From positions 1 through 48,834 of the forward strand of contig JBMTYG010000007.1 in the NCBI GenBank assembly GCA_049454295.1: a stretch of DNA of 48,834 bases, written 5' to 3'. Every line of letters starts with the position of its first letter. Position 1 is the stretch's first letter. Below, in pieces: positions 18,401 through 25,616 of this stretch. Source of the stretch: UBA7803 sp049454295. GTDB lineage: Bacteria > Pseudomonadota > Gammaproteobacteria > Pseudomonadales > Azotimanducaceae. A program made the translations under genes and the position numbers. The notes under the pieces are model-generated. The model searched no databases and was not told where the DNA came from. It saw only the letters and a program-made list of their open reading frames with translations.

Positions 18401-18708
18401 TCGTGTTCGACGTGCTCGGCACCGGAAACGACGACACGGTGAACGGTTTCGTGGTCGCAGACGACACGATTCAGCTCAACCAGTCGGTGTTCACGGCGCT
18501 GACCGGTGCGGTCGGTAGCACGCTTGCCGCCGCCAACTTCCGCGTGGGTGCTGCCGCGGTCGATGCAGATGACTACATCATCTATAACTCGGCCAACGGT
18601 CAGTTGTCCTACGACGCGGATGGCTCCGGCGCCGGCGCAGCGGTCTTGATCGCTACGCTGGTTGGCGTCACCGGCACGGTCACGGAAGCCGACTTCGTCA
18701 TCGGCTGA
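12493..18708 (+). CDS. Animal-type haem peroxidase with RTX tail (peroxicin-like)
   Basis: A 2071-residue fusion. Residues about 130-800 are an animal-type haem peroxidase (peroxidase-cyclooxygenase superfamily). Visible are distal Q173, D176 and H177 in GQFFDHGLDF, catalytic R434 and haem-ester E437 in GRANEN, the SEHNRM helix and proximal H543 in RFGHSML. Compared with myeloperoxidase, the calcium ligand next to the distal His is Gly178 instead of Asp, and the Met that forms the sulfonium haem bond is Asn438. From about residue 877 to the end the chain is RTX nonapeptides (GGxGxDxLx) plus two kinds of longer module. There is no N-terminal signal; the C-terminal end is serralysin-like, as in type I secretion substrates. 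ATG at 12493 has GAGG seven bases upstream. No transporter genes are in the window. Confidence 0.93.
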   Translation: MTAITLTPVDIEFLLAQLTLPNNTPLTPIDATGIRDPRGDNNNLFNPTWGAADQLFTRVTTPVWGTAEGTFTVVNGPFGPSFVVEPNPISYAVRNVNLVDSAPRTISNLVADQSVDALRAVGLVTSLDPVIAAQQAELTVQDNPYNPAGARVSPLTGTVNPLPYSGYMTLVGQFFDHGLDFVHKGKDGVVLVPLLPGDPLYVEGSPFNFMMASRTNTIDGESVNTISPFIDLSQSYGSASSHTAFLREYTATGAITGRLVSGDGVNPLSGPQDGMATWWDIKQNAARVGVTLHDIDLNDIPEVWLNANGSPAIDVNGDMWLVAKDAAGITYYVQDSHIASNTVVLVLDQETDTVSAVPDADVAALLPTLTLSRIGHAFLEDMAHGTGPRASNTDALGDIRPDLTITELFENGTVRYAGTVSDLVNQHFIAGDGRANENLGLTSVHDVFHSEHNRMLIDIKAMVLGGTDTLGRVWAARPDAATWTDEMFFQAAKLVTEMEYQHMIFGEFVRKFSPNINAFAGYDITLDASIAAEFAHAVYRFGHSMLTETVDMLAFDPVTGKATGVDNSVLLFDAFLNPTAYTDQTAGEIALGMSRQVGYEIDEWMTDALRNNLVGLPLDLAALNIVRGRDTGVPPLNEVRQQLFTQTGLSTLKPYASWDEFALNLLHPESLVNFVMAYARDAVLSQFGVHPTLVAPTLADWDALQSSDPAAYATALREAATAATNDALFMTGGNADYNHIDLWIGGLAEQKVAGGMLGATFDFIFATQMIKLQSGDRFYYLDRLVGTNLLAEIESQLMSDIVMRNSGAKHLYADIFSVADSYVDMADPSHPTFATATQMVNADRAGWYQGTFYGNSGDYLDARGVANPNGKGNASETIGGTDGAERINGMGGNDTIWGDAGNDIIEGGNGNDFLNGGDGDDVITDTQGDEFIRGDAGADTINAGVGADQVFGGDGNDLLYGGDGADVVDGGDGDDVVYGDSGAVENGTLDPNGDGDVIIGGAGNDTLYGGGGADALDGGEGNDVMLGGAGTDSYVGWDGDDLIIMDAGDLGLNEVIDGGIGFDTVDYSASRGLGIAPNGRQRGIDINLSNLGPAAVVAGANLPDSFLSVESVIGTAFDDHIIGGNAVVTGQDGLPVFVTDANGNPVPAIDPETGQPVIDAATGLPMFQTTPMSFVIAGGAGDDVIGGGAGNDQLDGGAGSDIASYVAATAGVVIALALATAQDTVGAGTDTLVSIEGIIGSVFDDEITGSGADDYIDGGTGLGADTLDGAGGSDTVSYASSTAGVTVNLALNGPQDTVGAGVDDLTSFENIVGSAFDDNLTGSAGANVMEGGLGNDVMNGAGGNDTLSYERSIAGVTVNLALTAAQNTIGAGTDRVSNFENLRGSGFADTLTGNGGVNIIEGGAGNDTLNGAGGNDILVGGTGDDALNGGAGTDTAVFSGNRSEYTISRSGTGTRTVIFVTHQSGEVDRLSLIEQLRFADGTIDIPNIGSAVADVYNGTANNDTYQGLGGDDIINGNAGNDDLDGGADNDTINGGDGDDTLTGGAGTDTIDGGAGTDTAVFSGALASYTVTTDSATGVTTVVDSRVGGDGTDTLTAVERLRFSDQVVSLPVYLTAGAYTYNGSAGDDIVFGLGGNDTLNGADGNDQLDGGDGNDTLNGGAGADTMTGGAGDDTYVVDAAGDQVIEAAAGGTDTVQSSISYALGAEVENLTLTGNTAINGTGNALANTITGNGANNVLDGGLGDDTLNGGAGTDTAVYAGNIADYTVTTNAATGVTTVTGAEGTDQLSSIENIQFADTLHSIILPTNVITLTAGADVYAGTTGDDNVQGLGGNDSLSGNAGNDQLDGGDGNDTLNGGAGDDLLIGGAGDDRYDGGAGIDTVSYATGATSGITLTLASERTQTTGGGGRERIRNVENLIGSEFNDNLGGSNAANRLEGGAGDDRLDGGAGNDTLIGGLGLDTLIGGAGLDTFVFDVLGTGNDDTVNGFVVADDTIQLNQSVFTALTGAVGSTLAAANFRVGAAAVDADDYIIYNSANGQLSYDADGSGAGAAVLIATLVGVTGTVTEADFVIG
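15121..18400 (+). repeat. RTX and modular repeats in the peroxidase tail
   Basis: About 3.3 kb of coding repeats. Calcium-binding GGxGxD nonapeptides occur in blocks. Between them are four copies of a module beginning D(T/I)xSY with an internal GAGTD and ending in a FDDxxTGS-like segment, starting near residues 1201, 1274, 1345 and 1878. A second module, DTAV(F/Y)xG...YTVT...DxLxxIExLRFAD, occurs three times, starting near residues 1434, 1557 and 1753. Copies differ in sequence, so these are old duplications rather than recent ones. Confidence 0.85.
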
Positions 18709-18722
18709 TCGTGGTCCCAACG

Positions 18723-18742
18723 GGCGGGCGCTGGCGCCCGCC
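18723..18742 (+). terminator. GC-rich hairpin after the peroxidase gene
   Basis: GGCGGGCGC and GCGCCCGCC are exact complements separated by two bases, so eight pairs can form around a four-base loop. No T run follows at once. It lies 14 bases after the peroxidase stop, ahead of the stronger terminator at 18752-18789. Confidence 0.45.
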
Positions 18743-18751
18743 TGCTCTCTC

Positions 18752-18789
18752 GGGATCGGCAGAGGCCTTTCACTGCCGATCCCCGTTTT
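18752..18789 (+). terminator. Intrinsic terminator of the peroxidase gene
   Basis: GGGATCGGCAG (18752-18762) pairs over 11 bases with 18773-18783 around a 10-base loop and is followed by CGTTTT. This is a good rho-independent terminator for the plus-strand peroxidase transcript; the next gene, DUF2239, is on the opposite strand. Confidence 0.8.
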
Positions 18790-18826
18790 CATCCCGACCC
18801 TTTGCCTTGTTGGCCGACTCGGTTAC

Positions 18827-19465
18827 TCAAACCGATCCGGCAAAGGCACCCGATGACAGCGCCAAGCAATGTTCCCGCACGTCCGGCGGCCAGAGCGCGA
18901 GCGTTTCCTCAAACGAGGCTCGATCACCGGCAAACACGGCGCGTGTCGCGGCTTCAAACCCCGGTGCGTTACCCGCGATCACGCTCATGAAGCGATACAG
19001 CGCCTCTTGACCCAGGCGGCGCGCATCCCGATCGCGGTATTCACGAAGCGCACTTTCAACCAGCTTCCGTAGCGCGACCGAGGCGCCACCCGGTTGACCG
19101 GCAAGCCAGTCCCAATGCCGCGGCAGCAGTGTGACCTCGCGCGGGACCACGCCCAGCCGCGGACGACCACGCCCCCGGGGACCTGCTGCGCCGGCAGGCT
19201 CGGCAGACGGCTCGGTTTCAGCCGCCGGTCTATCCGCAACGGGCAGTCGCGCGAGCACCTCCGCAAGCGAACCGCGAAGGTCCATCTCGACCGGGTAACT
19301 CGTCGCCGCATCAAAAGCGAGCGGCTGACCATGAGGATTCGCTCTGAGGTAACGCCATACGCCCTCAGCCACCTGCTGTGGCGTCCCGATCGCAAGCCGT
19401 TGATCACCGTCAAACGCGATCCAGGTGATCGGGCTCTCACACGGCGCTATGGTCATGATGGACAT
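18827..19465 (-). CDS. DUF2239 family protein with AT-hook-like motif
   Basis: This 212-residue protein fits the DUF2239 family, of unknown function. The N-terminal part (about residues 1-70) contains WIAFDGDQRLAIGTP, a pattern I associate with the family. The middle has GPRGRGRPRLG at about residues 94-104; GRGRPR resembles the AT-hook that binds the minor groove of AT-rich DNA. The C-terminal half is helical and includes LLPRHWDWLAGQPGGASVALRKLVE, which looks like a ribbon-helix-helix-like or helical DNA-binding segment. ATG at 19465 is used; ATG at 19456 is also possible. It is convergent with the peroxidase gene and divergent from nei. A DNA-linked role is an inference. Confidence 0.8.
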   Translation of the reverse strand: MSIMTIAPCESPITWIAFDGDQRLAIGTPQQVAEGVWRYLRANPHGQPLAFDAATSYPVEMDLRGSLAEVLARLPVADRPAAETEPSAEPAGAAGPRGRGRPRLGVVPREVTLLPRHWDWLAGQPGGASVALRKLVESALREYRDRDARRLGQEALYRFMSVIAGNAPGFEAATRAVFAGDRASFEETLALWPPDVREHCLALSSGAFAGSV

Positions 19466-19583
19466 TCACTCTATTTTTAACCCGGGTAATATTAGGGCGC
19501 CGAACAATTGAGTCAAGCTGCCTCGCGCTCTGTCCTTCACAGGCCTTGCTCTACGTTTAGGCTCTCACTGCAGAGCCTGGCCC

Positions 19584-20429
19584 ATGCCTGAAGGTCCCGA
19601 AATACGTCGCGAGGCTGATCGCATCGAGCGCGTGCTGCTCGGACGCACGCTCGCGCACGTGGAGCTCACGCTGCCCCACCTGCTGCCCTTCGCGGAGGGT
19701 CTGATTGGCACGACCGTCACCGGTATCGATACCCGCGGCAAAGCGCTGCTGACTCACTTCAGTGACGGTCGAACGCTCTATTCGCACAACCAGCTCTACG
19801 GCAAATGGTACGTCTGCCGACGCGATCGGCCGCCCGCGACCAACCGATCCCTTCGCGTGGGGCTGCACACCGAGACCCATAGCGCCTTACTCATGAGCGC
19901 CTCAAGCATCGAACTGCTCGACCCGGACAGCCTCGCCGTATTTCCTCCGCTGGCACGTCTCGGACCCGACGTGTTGTCACCCGGGCTCGTCTGGCGCGAG
20001 GTGGCGGCGCGCCTACAGGCGCCCGATTACGCCGGACGCTCGCTCGGCGCGCTGTATCTCGACCAGCATTTCATCGCAGGGATTGGCAACTATCTGCGCA
20101 GCGAGATTCTCTTTGCGGCGGGCTTACATCCCGCGCTTAAGCCTCGTCTCCTCACCCGGGCCGAGACCGGGGCCCTCGCCCGCGCCACGCTCGCCATCAG
20201 CCAGCGCGCCTACGCGACGGCAGGGGTCACTAATCGCGAGTCATGGGTCACGCGCCTCAAGCGTCAAGGACTCACGCGGCGCCATTGGCGCTTCGCGGTC
20301 TTCGACCGGGCGGGTGAGCCATGTCACGCCTGCGGCACGACAATCGAACGGATCGAAGTCGGAACACGCCGGCTCTACCTATGCCCTGCCTGTCAGCCGT
20401 CGAGCCCGTCAGTGTCTCGGCCGAGGTAG
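19584..20429 (+). CDS. nei: Endonuclease VIII-like DNA glycosylase
   Basis: A DNA glycosylase/AP lyase of the Fpg/Nei family that removes oxidised pyrimidines. The mature N terminus PEGPEIRRE supplies the catalytic Pro and Glu, in the Nei form. The helix-two-turn-helix appears as FIAGIGNYLRSEILF (about residues 162-176). A C-terminal zinc finger has CHAC and CPAC pairs (about residues 251-273). The 281-residue length is normal. Its last 37 bases overlap the convergent glf gene. Confidence 0.95.
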   Translation: MPEGPEIRREADRIERVLLGRTLAHVELTLPHLLPFAEGLIGTTVTGIDTRGKALLTHFSDGRTLYSHNQLYGKWYVCRRDRPPATNRSLRVGLHTETHSALLMSASSIELLDPDSLAVFPPLARLGPDVLSPGLVWREVAARLQAPDYAGRSLGALYLDQHFIAGIGNYLRSEILFAAGLHPALKPRLLTRAETGALARATLAISQRAYATAGVTNRESWVTRLKRQGLTRRHWRFAVFDRAGEPCHACGTTIERIEVGTRRLYLCPACQPSSPSVSRPR

Positions 20430-21439
20430 CGCCGAGCGGCCGCGAGCGCGCTTGAAATCGCCTGATGCATATCGAGATAGGCATATAGACCGCAGCGCCC
20501 GATGAACGTCGTCCTCGGCGCTGGTAGCGCTGCATAACGCTGATAAACATCGCGATTGGCGCCGGCGAGATCCTTCACCGGGTAGAAGCGCTCCCGCTGG
20601 TTATCACGGTAATCGCACGGTTCTTCGAACGTGAGCGTCGTGAACGCGTGGTGCTCACCATGACCCGGAAAATTGCGCCACTCCGTCACCCGCGTGTGCG
20701 GTCCCGTATGAGTGAAATTGACGACCGACACCGGGTACAGGCGTGACGTCGGAAAATCGATGGTATGGAAGCGAATCGAGCGGTACGGCAGTTCGCCCAG
20801 CACAAATTCGTGGTACTCGTCGATTGGCATGGAGTTGAACACATGGGCGTAATCACGTGCGAGCGCGCGGGAAAACGCCGTCTCGAGGGTAACGCGGATA
20901 CCCGGGTGATCGAGTATTCGCCCCACGAGCGCGGTGTACCCCTGTGTCGGCATCGCCTGGAACGCGTCGCCGGGAAAATAGTCTTCGTTCAGATCATCGC
21001 GCACCGGCACGCGGTTCAGGATGTCCGGGCTCAACGCCTCGAGTTCCACGCCCCACATCTTGCGCGTATACGGTCGAAAGAAGGTGTCGAGCACATTGGC
21101 TTCACCAACGATATCTCGCGTCTCCCGGTTCACCGGCAGGGTAACCAGGCGACCATCTGCAAGCGCGGCTTTTACCCGATGGCGATAGGGTATCCAATCG
21201 GTGAAGCGCGACAGCCATTGCACCACACGCTCGTTGTTGGTGTGAAAAATGTGCGGACCATAGCGATGTACGCGAATACCAAGCGTATTGACTTCGTCGT
21301 ACGCGTTGCCCGCGATGTGCGGGCGGCGATCGATCACCTCAACACGATGCCCTGCCTCTGCCAACTCCCGAGCCACCGTTGCACCGGCGAAGCCCGCGCC
21401 GACGACCAGGATTGGCTGATCCGATTGATACGTTGCCAT
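20393..21439 (-). CDS. glf: UDP-galactopyranose mutase
   Basis: Glf interconverts UDP-galactopyranose and UDP-galactofuranose, the donor for galactofuranose in surface polysaccharides. The flavoprotein shows the FAD motif VVGAGFAGATVARELA, IDRRPHIAGNAYDE and YGPHIFHTN near the N terminus, TRKMWGVE in the middle and FIGRCGLYAYLDMHQAI at the C terminus, all characteristic of the family. At 348 residues it is slightly short of the usual 370-390. ATG at 21439 has AAGGAA eight bases upstream. No galactofuranosyltransferase or other polysaccharide gene is next to it. Confidence 0.95.
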   Translation of the reverse strand: MATYQSDQPILVVGAGFAGATVARELAEAGHRVEVIDRRPHIAGNAYDEVNTLGIRVHRYGPHIFHTNNERVVQWLSRFTDWIPYRHRVKAALADGRLVTLPVNRETRDIVGEANVLDTFFRPYTRKMWGVELEALSPDILNRVPVRDDLNEDYFPGDAFQAMPTQGYTALVGRILDHPGIRVTLETAFSRALARDYAHVFNSMPIDEYHEFVLGELPYRSIRFHTIDFPTSRLYPVSVVNFTHTGPHTRVTEWRNFPGHGEHHAFTTLTFEEPCDYRDNQRERFYPVKDLAGANRDVYQRYAALPAPRTTFIGRCGLYAYLDMHQAISSALAAARRYLGRDTDGLDG

Positions 21440-21512
21440 GTTGCGGTTCCTTTTCAGTCACTCTGACCTGATCGCGCGCGTCGGACAGTAGCGCACTCCC
21501 ATGATCCCTGTC

Positions 21513-24263
21513 CTACCCGTCCGCGCCGAGCGCCTTCGCAAGCGAGCGCTGATAACGACCGCGCAGCGCGGCGCAGCGCTGGACGGCCTCCTGAGCCTGC
21601 CGCAGCGCTCGCGGCCCACCCGGCCAGGCGTCGACCCGCGTGGCGAAGCGAGCGCCCAAGGCGCGAGCGCGATCCTGGTCACACGCAACCGCCGCTAATC
21701 CGATAACACTGCCGCGGCGGCGTTCGGGAAATCGTGTGAGCAGCGTATCCAGGTTCGCAGGCTCGCCCATCCAGTCCCAGAGCGCATCGTCAAGCGCCGG
21801 GTTGCTCGCCATGCGCCGAACCAGACGCACGGCCTCTTGATCATGCAGATCCTGTGCTTTCAGCAACGCAAACAAAGTCGGTGCACGATCGGACGTCGCC
21901 CCCATCGCCAGCGCGCCGAGCATCCGCCGTCGAAACTGCGGATCATCGCTGACGAGCACCGCTGCTGCCTGCGCATCGAACGTTACCGAATCTGCGTTAG
22001 CCAGTTCGACTGCCAGCGCGATTTCCAAGAGCTCCGGATCAATGCCGCGCGGATAGCGTGTGGGTGACGCAAGATAACGACTCGCAAAGGGGCGTAACCG
22101 CTCGCGCCAATGGGGATCCGCACCGTACAGCGTCACTGCCCGCGCCAAGACGCGACGGTTAAGCGCCACCTCCTCAGGTTCCTTGGGTTTGGCTCCGATA
22201 CCCAGCGCCTGCAGGCGCTCGTGGTAAAGCTCGACGATCAGACGCTCCAGTGCCGCCCGCGCGGGCGATGCATCCGCATAAAACGCTTTGAACCGGATCA
22301 GGTTACCCAACTGCGCCGTAGAAACCTCCCAATCAGGGTGTTCAGCGGCGCGGCGAATACCGCTCAGGAGCGAGGCTACACTCACCTCACCGGCGCGAAA
22401 GCCCGAGGACAATGACGCAAACAGCATGCGCGCCTCGGCCGGGGTAAAGGCATCCAGATGTTCGAACGCTGCGCGCCAACCCTCAGCATCGAACGCAAAA
22501 CGGTAATACCCCGTGGCATCGGCATTCGGCATGATCCAACTTGGACACGCGGCACCCGACAACGGCACAACGTGAGACCGCTTGTGGACGCGCTCGCAGC
22601 GGGTCGCTGTCCGACCATCGTCGGTGGGGTAGCGCAAGCAGACTGGAACATCCCAGAGCGCGCCGATCTTGAACTTAGCGCCCAGCGGCAGCGACCGTCT
22701 CTGCCGCAGTTGCGCTTCCGCGCGACCGTTCGAGCAGCCGATCCGGGTCTCGATCAACGGCGTGCCCGGCTGATCGAGAAAACTGGCGATCATGGCGCGC
22801 ACACCGGGCTCTTGGGTGAAACGTTCGAGCGTAACGATGAAATCCTCCGAATCAGCCACATCACCTGCAAAGCGTCCCACATACGACCGAAGCGCCGCTC
22901 GAAACCGGTCTTCGCCCACCCAGTGCTCAAACATCCGCAAAACCGCAGCGCCTTTGGAGTAGGTAATGCTGTCGAATGCGTTCGCGACATCATGCGGCGT
23001 TTCAACAGGCTGACGCACGCGCCGCGCGCTCGGGAGATCATCGTCGACCATCGCGGCCAGCGCCGCATCAAGCGTATCGGTATCCAATCCCAGGCCTGGG
23101 AAAACACGGTGCGCAGTCCGGGCGCCGAGCCAACTGGCAAAGGCCTCGTTCAGCCAAAGATCATCCCACCAGCGCGGGCTCACCCAGTTGCCGAACCACT
23201 GATGCGCAAGTTCATGCGCGTGGACTGAAACAAAGCGGCGCATCGCGACACCGGCGGGTTCCCTGCCGATCAGCAGGGTGTCCTCGCGGTAGGTGATCGC
23301 ACCCACATTCTCCATGGCGCCGGCAGCAAAATCCGGAACAGCGATCAGATCCAGCTTCGAAACCGGCAACGGCAGATCAAGATACGCCTCGATCGCCTCG
23401 ACTAACGGCTTGGTCTGTCCCAACGCCGTCGCCAGCTCTCCTCCGCGCCCCTTCACCGCCACGCCGCGCATCGGCACTGACCAGGCACGTACCGCATTCG
23501 CCGGCAGCGGCGCTACCGTCACCACGTCGAATGGGCCGATGGCAAAAGCAAGCAGATACGTGGGCATCGGCAGCGTCGGCGTGAACCGCCAGCGCTGCAT
23601 AGGGGCTCGTCCCGACGCACGCGTCGCACTCACTTCGGTCTCGGCGGTCGCCGTAATGACGTGATGCCCGAGCGGCGCGATGACCTCGATCTCGAAGGGT
23701 ACTTTGAAGGCAGGCTCGTCGAAGGACGGAAACACGCGACGCGCGGCAGACGCCTGGAAATGCGAGAACGCGTAGGCATTGCCGCCGGTCCGAACGCGAT
23801 AGAGACCTTCAGGCGTATCACTAAAGTCCGCGCGATAACGGATCTCGAGGCGAGCCGGGCCCAAATCGGGCAGGTGGTCCAGATCGATGCTCGCCACACC
23901 GGACGGATCAACCTGCCGATAGCGCGCCGCGATGCGGCGCCCCCCCCCCGTGGTCAGGGTGACCGCGGCGACATCGAGATCCGCTCCATGCATCCAGAAC
24001 CGGAGCGCCGGCGCGCGAATGTCTACGTCGATACGCGCAATGCCTGAAAACGAATCGCGCCTGGGATCAATCGTCAGCTGCAGCGCATAGCGCAGGGGCA
24101 CAACGGCATCGCCCAGTCGTCCGAGCGGCGCTTGGTCACTGCCGGCGTCCCTGGCGACGGCGACGGTCGCCACTGCCAGCCACCCCGCAAGCAGGAAACC
24201 GACGACCCTCACCGCCCAAAGCGCGCGACGACCCCAATCGAACCAGAGACCCCAATGCTGCAC
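21513..24263 (-). CDS. M1 family aminopeptidase, exported
   Basis: A 916-residue zinc aminopeptidase of family M1. An N-terminal hydrophobic stretch (about residues 14-37) after WGRRALWAVR is a signal peptide or membrane anchor, unlike cytoplasmic PepN. The substrate loop is GAMENVGAI, the zinc site is HELAHQWFGNW (H350, E351, H354) with the third ligand E373 in LNEAF. The C-terminal third is the helical ERAP1-like domain. The start is GTG. A run of ten C (ten G on the coding strand) at 23940-23949 encodes the TTGGGRR segment. It is divergent from the PhyH gene. Confidence 0.92.
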   Translation of the reverse strand: MQHWGLWFDWGRRALWAVRVVGFLLAGWLAVATVAVARDAGSDQAPLGRLGDAVVPLRYALQLTIDPRRDSFSGIARIDVDIRAPALRFWMHGADLDVAAVTLTTGGGRRIAARYRQVDPSGVASIDLDHLPDLGPARLEIRYRADFSDTPEGLYRVRTGGNAYAFSHFQASAARRVFPSFDEPAFKVPFEIEVIAPLGHHVITATAETEVSATRASGRAPMQRWRFTPTLPMPTYLLAFAIGPFDVVTVAPLPANAVRAWSVPMRGVAVKGRGGELATALGQTKPLVEAIEAYLDLPLPVSKLDLIAVPDFAAGAMENVGAITYREDTLLIGREPAGVAMRRFVSVHAHELAHQWFGNWVSPRWWDDLWLNEAFASWLGARTAHRVFPGLGLDTDTLDAALAAMVDDDLPSARRVRQPVETPHDVANAFDSITYSKGAAVLRMFEHWVGEDRFRAALRSYVGRFAGDVADSEDFIVTLERFTQEPGVRAMIASFLDQPGTPLIETRIGCSNGRAEAQLRQRRSLPLGAKFKIGALWDVPVCLRYPTDDGRTATRCERVHKRSHVVPLSGAACPSWIMPNADATGYYRFAFDAEGWRAAFEHLDAFTPAEARMLFASLSSGFRAGEVSVASLLSGIRRAAEHPDWEVSTAQLGNLIRFKAFYADASPARAALERLIVELYHERLQALGIGAKPKEPEEVALNRRVLARAVTLYGADPHWRERLRPFASRYLASPTRYPRGIDPELLEIALAVELANADSVTFDAQAAAVLVSDDPQFRRRMLGALAMGATSDRAPTLFALLKAQDLHDQEAVRLVRRMASNPALDDALWDWMGEPANLDTLLTRFPERRRGSVIGLAAVACDQDRARALGARFATRVDAWPGGPRALRQAQEAVQRCAALRGRYQRSLAKALGADG
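23940..23949. repeat. Ten-base C/G homopolymer inside the aminopeptidase gene
   Basis: Ten successive C on the plus strand fall near residue 105 of the aminopeptidase. The frame is intact as given. Such tracts are prone to slippage and to sequencing error. Confidence 0.9.
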
Positions 24264-24437
24264 TCATCAGCCCCGCCGGAAGACCGCGCTTCTTATCATA
24301 TTCGAGCGCCGCGGGCGCTCTCTCGTCTCTAAGCGACCCGGCTTTGAGCGGAAACGAGGGCACGAAGCAGACGCGCTGACGTCGCTCACCCCGGTATGCC
24401 AGAATCCGTCGACCGATTCCCTGGGGAGGGTATCCGC

Positions 24438-25604
24438 ATGAGCCGACTACCGCGTTTCGATGTTCCCAAGGTGGATTACGGCCCGGCAGAGGACGCCATG
24501 CGTGCCTACCGTGAGGACGGCACCGCACGCGCGCTCGCGCTGCCCAACCGCGGTCCATTGCTCTTCGATGCCAGTGGGCGCGTCGCGAGCCACATCCTCG
24601 AAGCCTATCGCGAATACGGGTTTTACGTGTTTTCGCGACTGATCGATGCGGACGAACTCGCGGATATCGAGGCGGACGTCATCGAATTACTCGAGCGCGC
24701 ACCCGTGCACAAGGGTGCGCTCGTCGACCGGCAGGGCCGAACGGCGCTCGGCGTCGGATGTCGGGGCGCTAACCTCAGCTGGGTTAGACCGCTCTCTGAC
24801 CCGTTGGGGGGCACTGGGTTCGCCCACGGTCGCCACCCGGTGAAGATGGTCGAGCCGGGTGCGCCTGACGGCGCGCCAACCCATGTCGTGCAGCTGGTGC
24901 TCGGATCCCTGCAATTCTCCGATGCCTGTCTCAGGCTCTACGGCCACCCGGACTTGCTGCGTTTCGCCGAGGCTGTGAACGGTCCTGATTTCACCCCGTT
25001 CAACGAGGCGGTGTGGATCAAGCACCCGCGTCTTGGCGGCTCGGTCGCCTGGCACCAGGACGGCTGGACCCACTGGGAGTCGTCCAGGCTGGACGGCGAC
25101 ACCCACGGTTTCAATTTCATGGCACAGCTCTACGGCTGCAACGCGGCGAACGGGCTCTGGGTGGTGCCGGGCTCGCACCGTCAGGGCAAAGTAGACATTC
25201 GAGCAGCCGTCGCACGCTGTGGCTCGGAGCGCCTGCCGGACGCAGTGCCACTCATCTGTGCGCCAGGCGACGTCGCTGTCACCAATCGGCAGGCAGTGCA
25301 CGGCTCATTCGCCAACACGAGCGACGATCCGCGCGTCACCATCAACTTCGGTTTCCATCGCCGAGCTTCCGTGCACGGTGTGCGTAGCGGCGGCATCCAC
25401 AATCCGGTCGCGGAGTACGACGATGCCTACATCGAACGCCGGTCACGTGTCATCGGCTATGCCATCGACGCCAGACGCCAGCGTTTTCCTTCCGAAACCA
25501 GCTATCGCTACGCCCCGTTTGCCGGCCGTGAGGCGCGTTACCGCTGGACACCGGAAGCCCGCATAGACCTGCGCGACTACAATCTCGAGGATCTGGGTAT
25601 CTGA
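24438..25604 (+). CDS. Phytanoyl-CoA dioxygenase family protein
   Basis: A 388-residue Fe(II)/2-oxoglutarate-dependent oxygenase of the PhyH family. The metal triad is H206 and D208 in WHQDGW and H288 in AVHGSF; the 2-oxoglutarate-binding Arg is probably in DPRVTINFGFHRR. These enzymes hydroxylate small molecules or acyl-CoAs; the substrate cannot be told. ATG at 24438 is chosen for its GGGGAGGG Shine-Dalgarno seven bases upstream. It stands alone, divergent from the aminopeptidase, and may belong functionally to the catabolic island that follows. Confidence 0.88.
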   Translation: MSRLPRFDVPKVDYGPAEDAMRAYREDGTARALALPNRGPLLFDASGRVASHILEAYREYGFYVFSRLIDADELADIEADVIELLERAPVHKGALVDRQGRTALGVGCRGANLSWVRPLSDPLGGTGFAHGRHPVKMVEPGAPDGAPTHVVQLVLGSLQFSDACLRLYGHPDLLRFAEAVNGPDFTPFNEAVWIKHPRLGGSVAWHQDGWTHWESSRLDGDTHGFNFMAQLYGCNAANGLWVVPGSHRQGKVDIRAAVARCGSERLPDAVPLICAPGDVAVTNRQAVHGSFANTSDDPRVTINFGFHRRASVHGVRSGGIHNPVAEYDDAYIERRSRVIGYAIDARRQRFPSETSYRYAPFAGREARYRWTPEARIDLRDYNLEDLGI

Positions 25605-25616
25605 GTGAGCTGCGTA

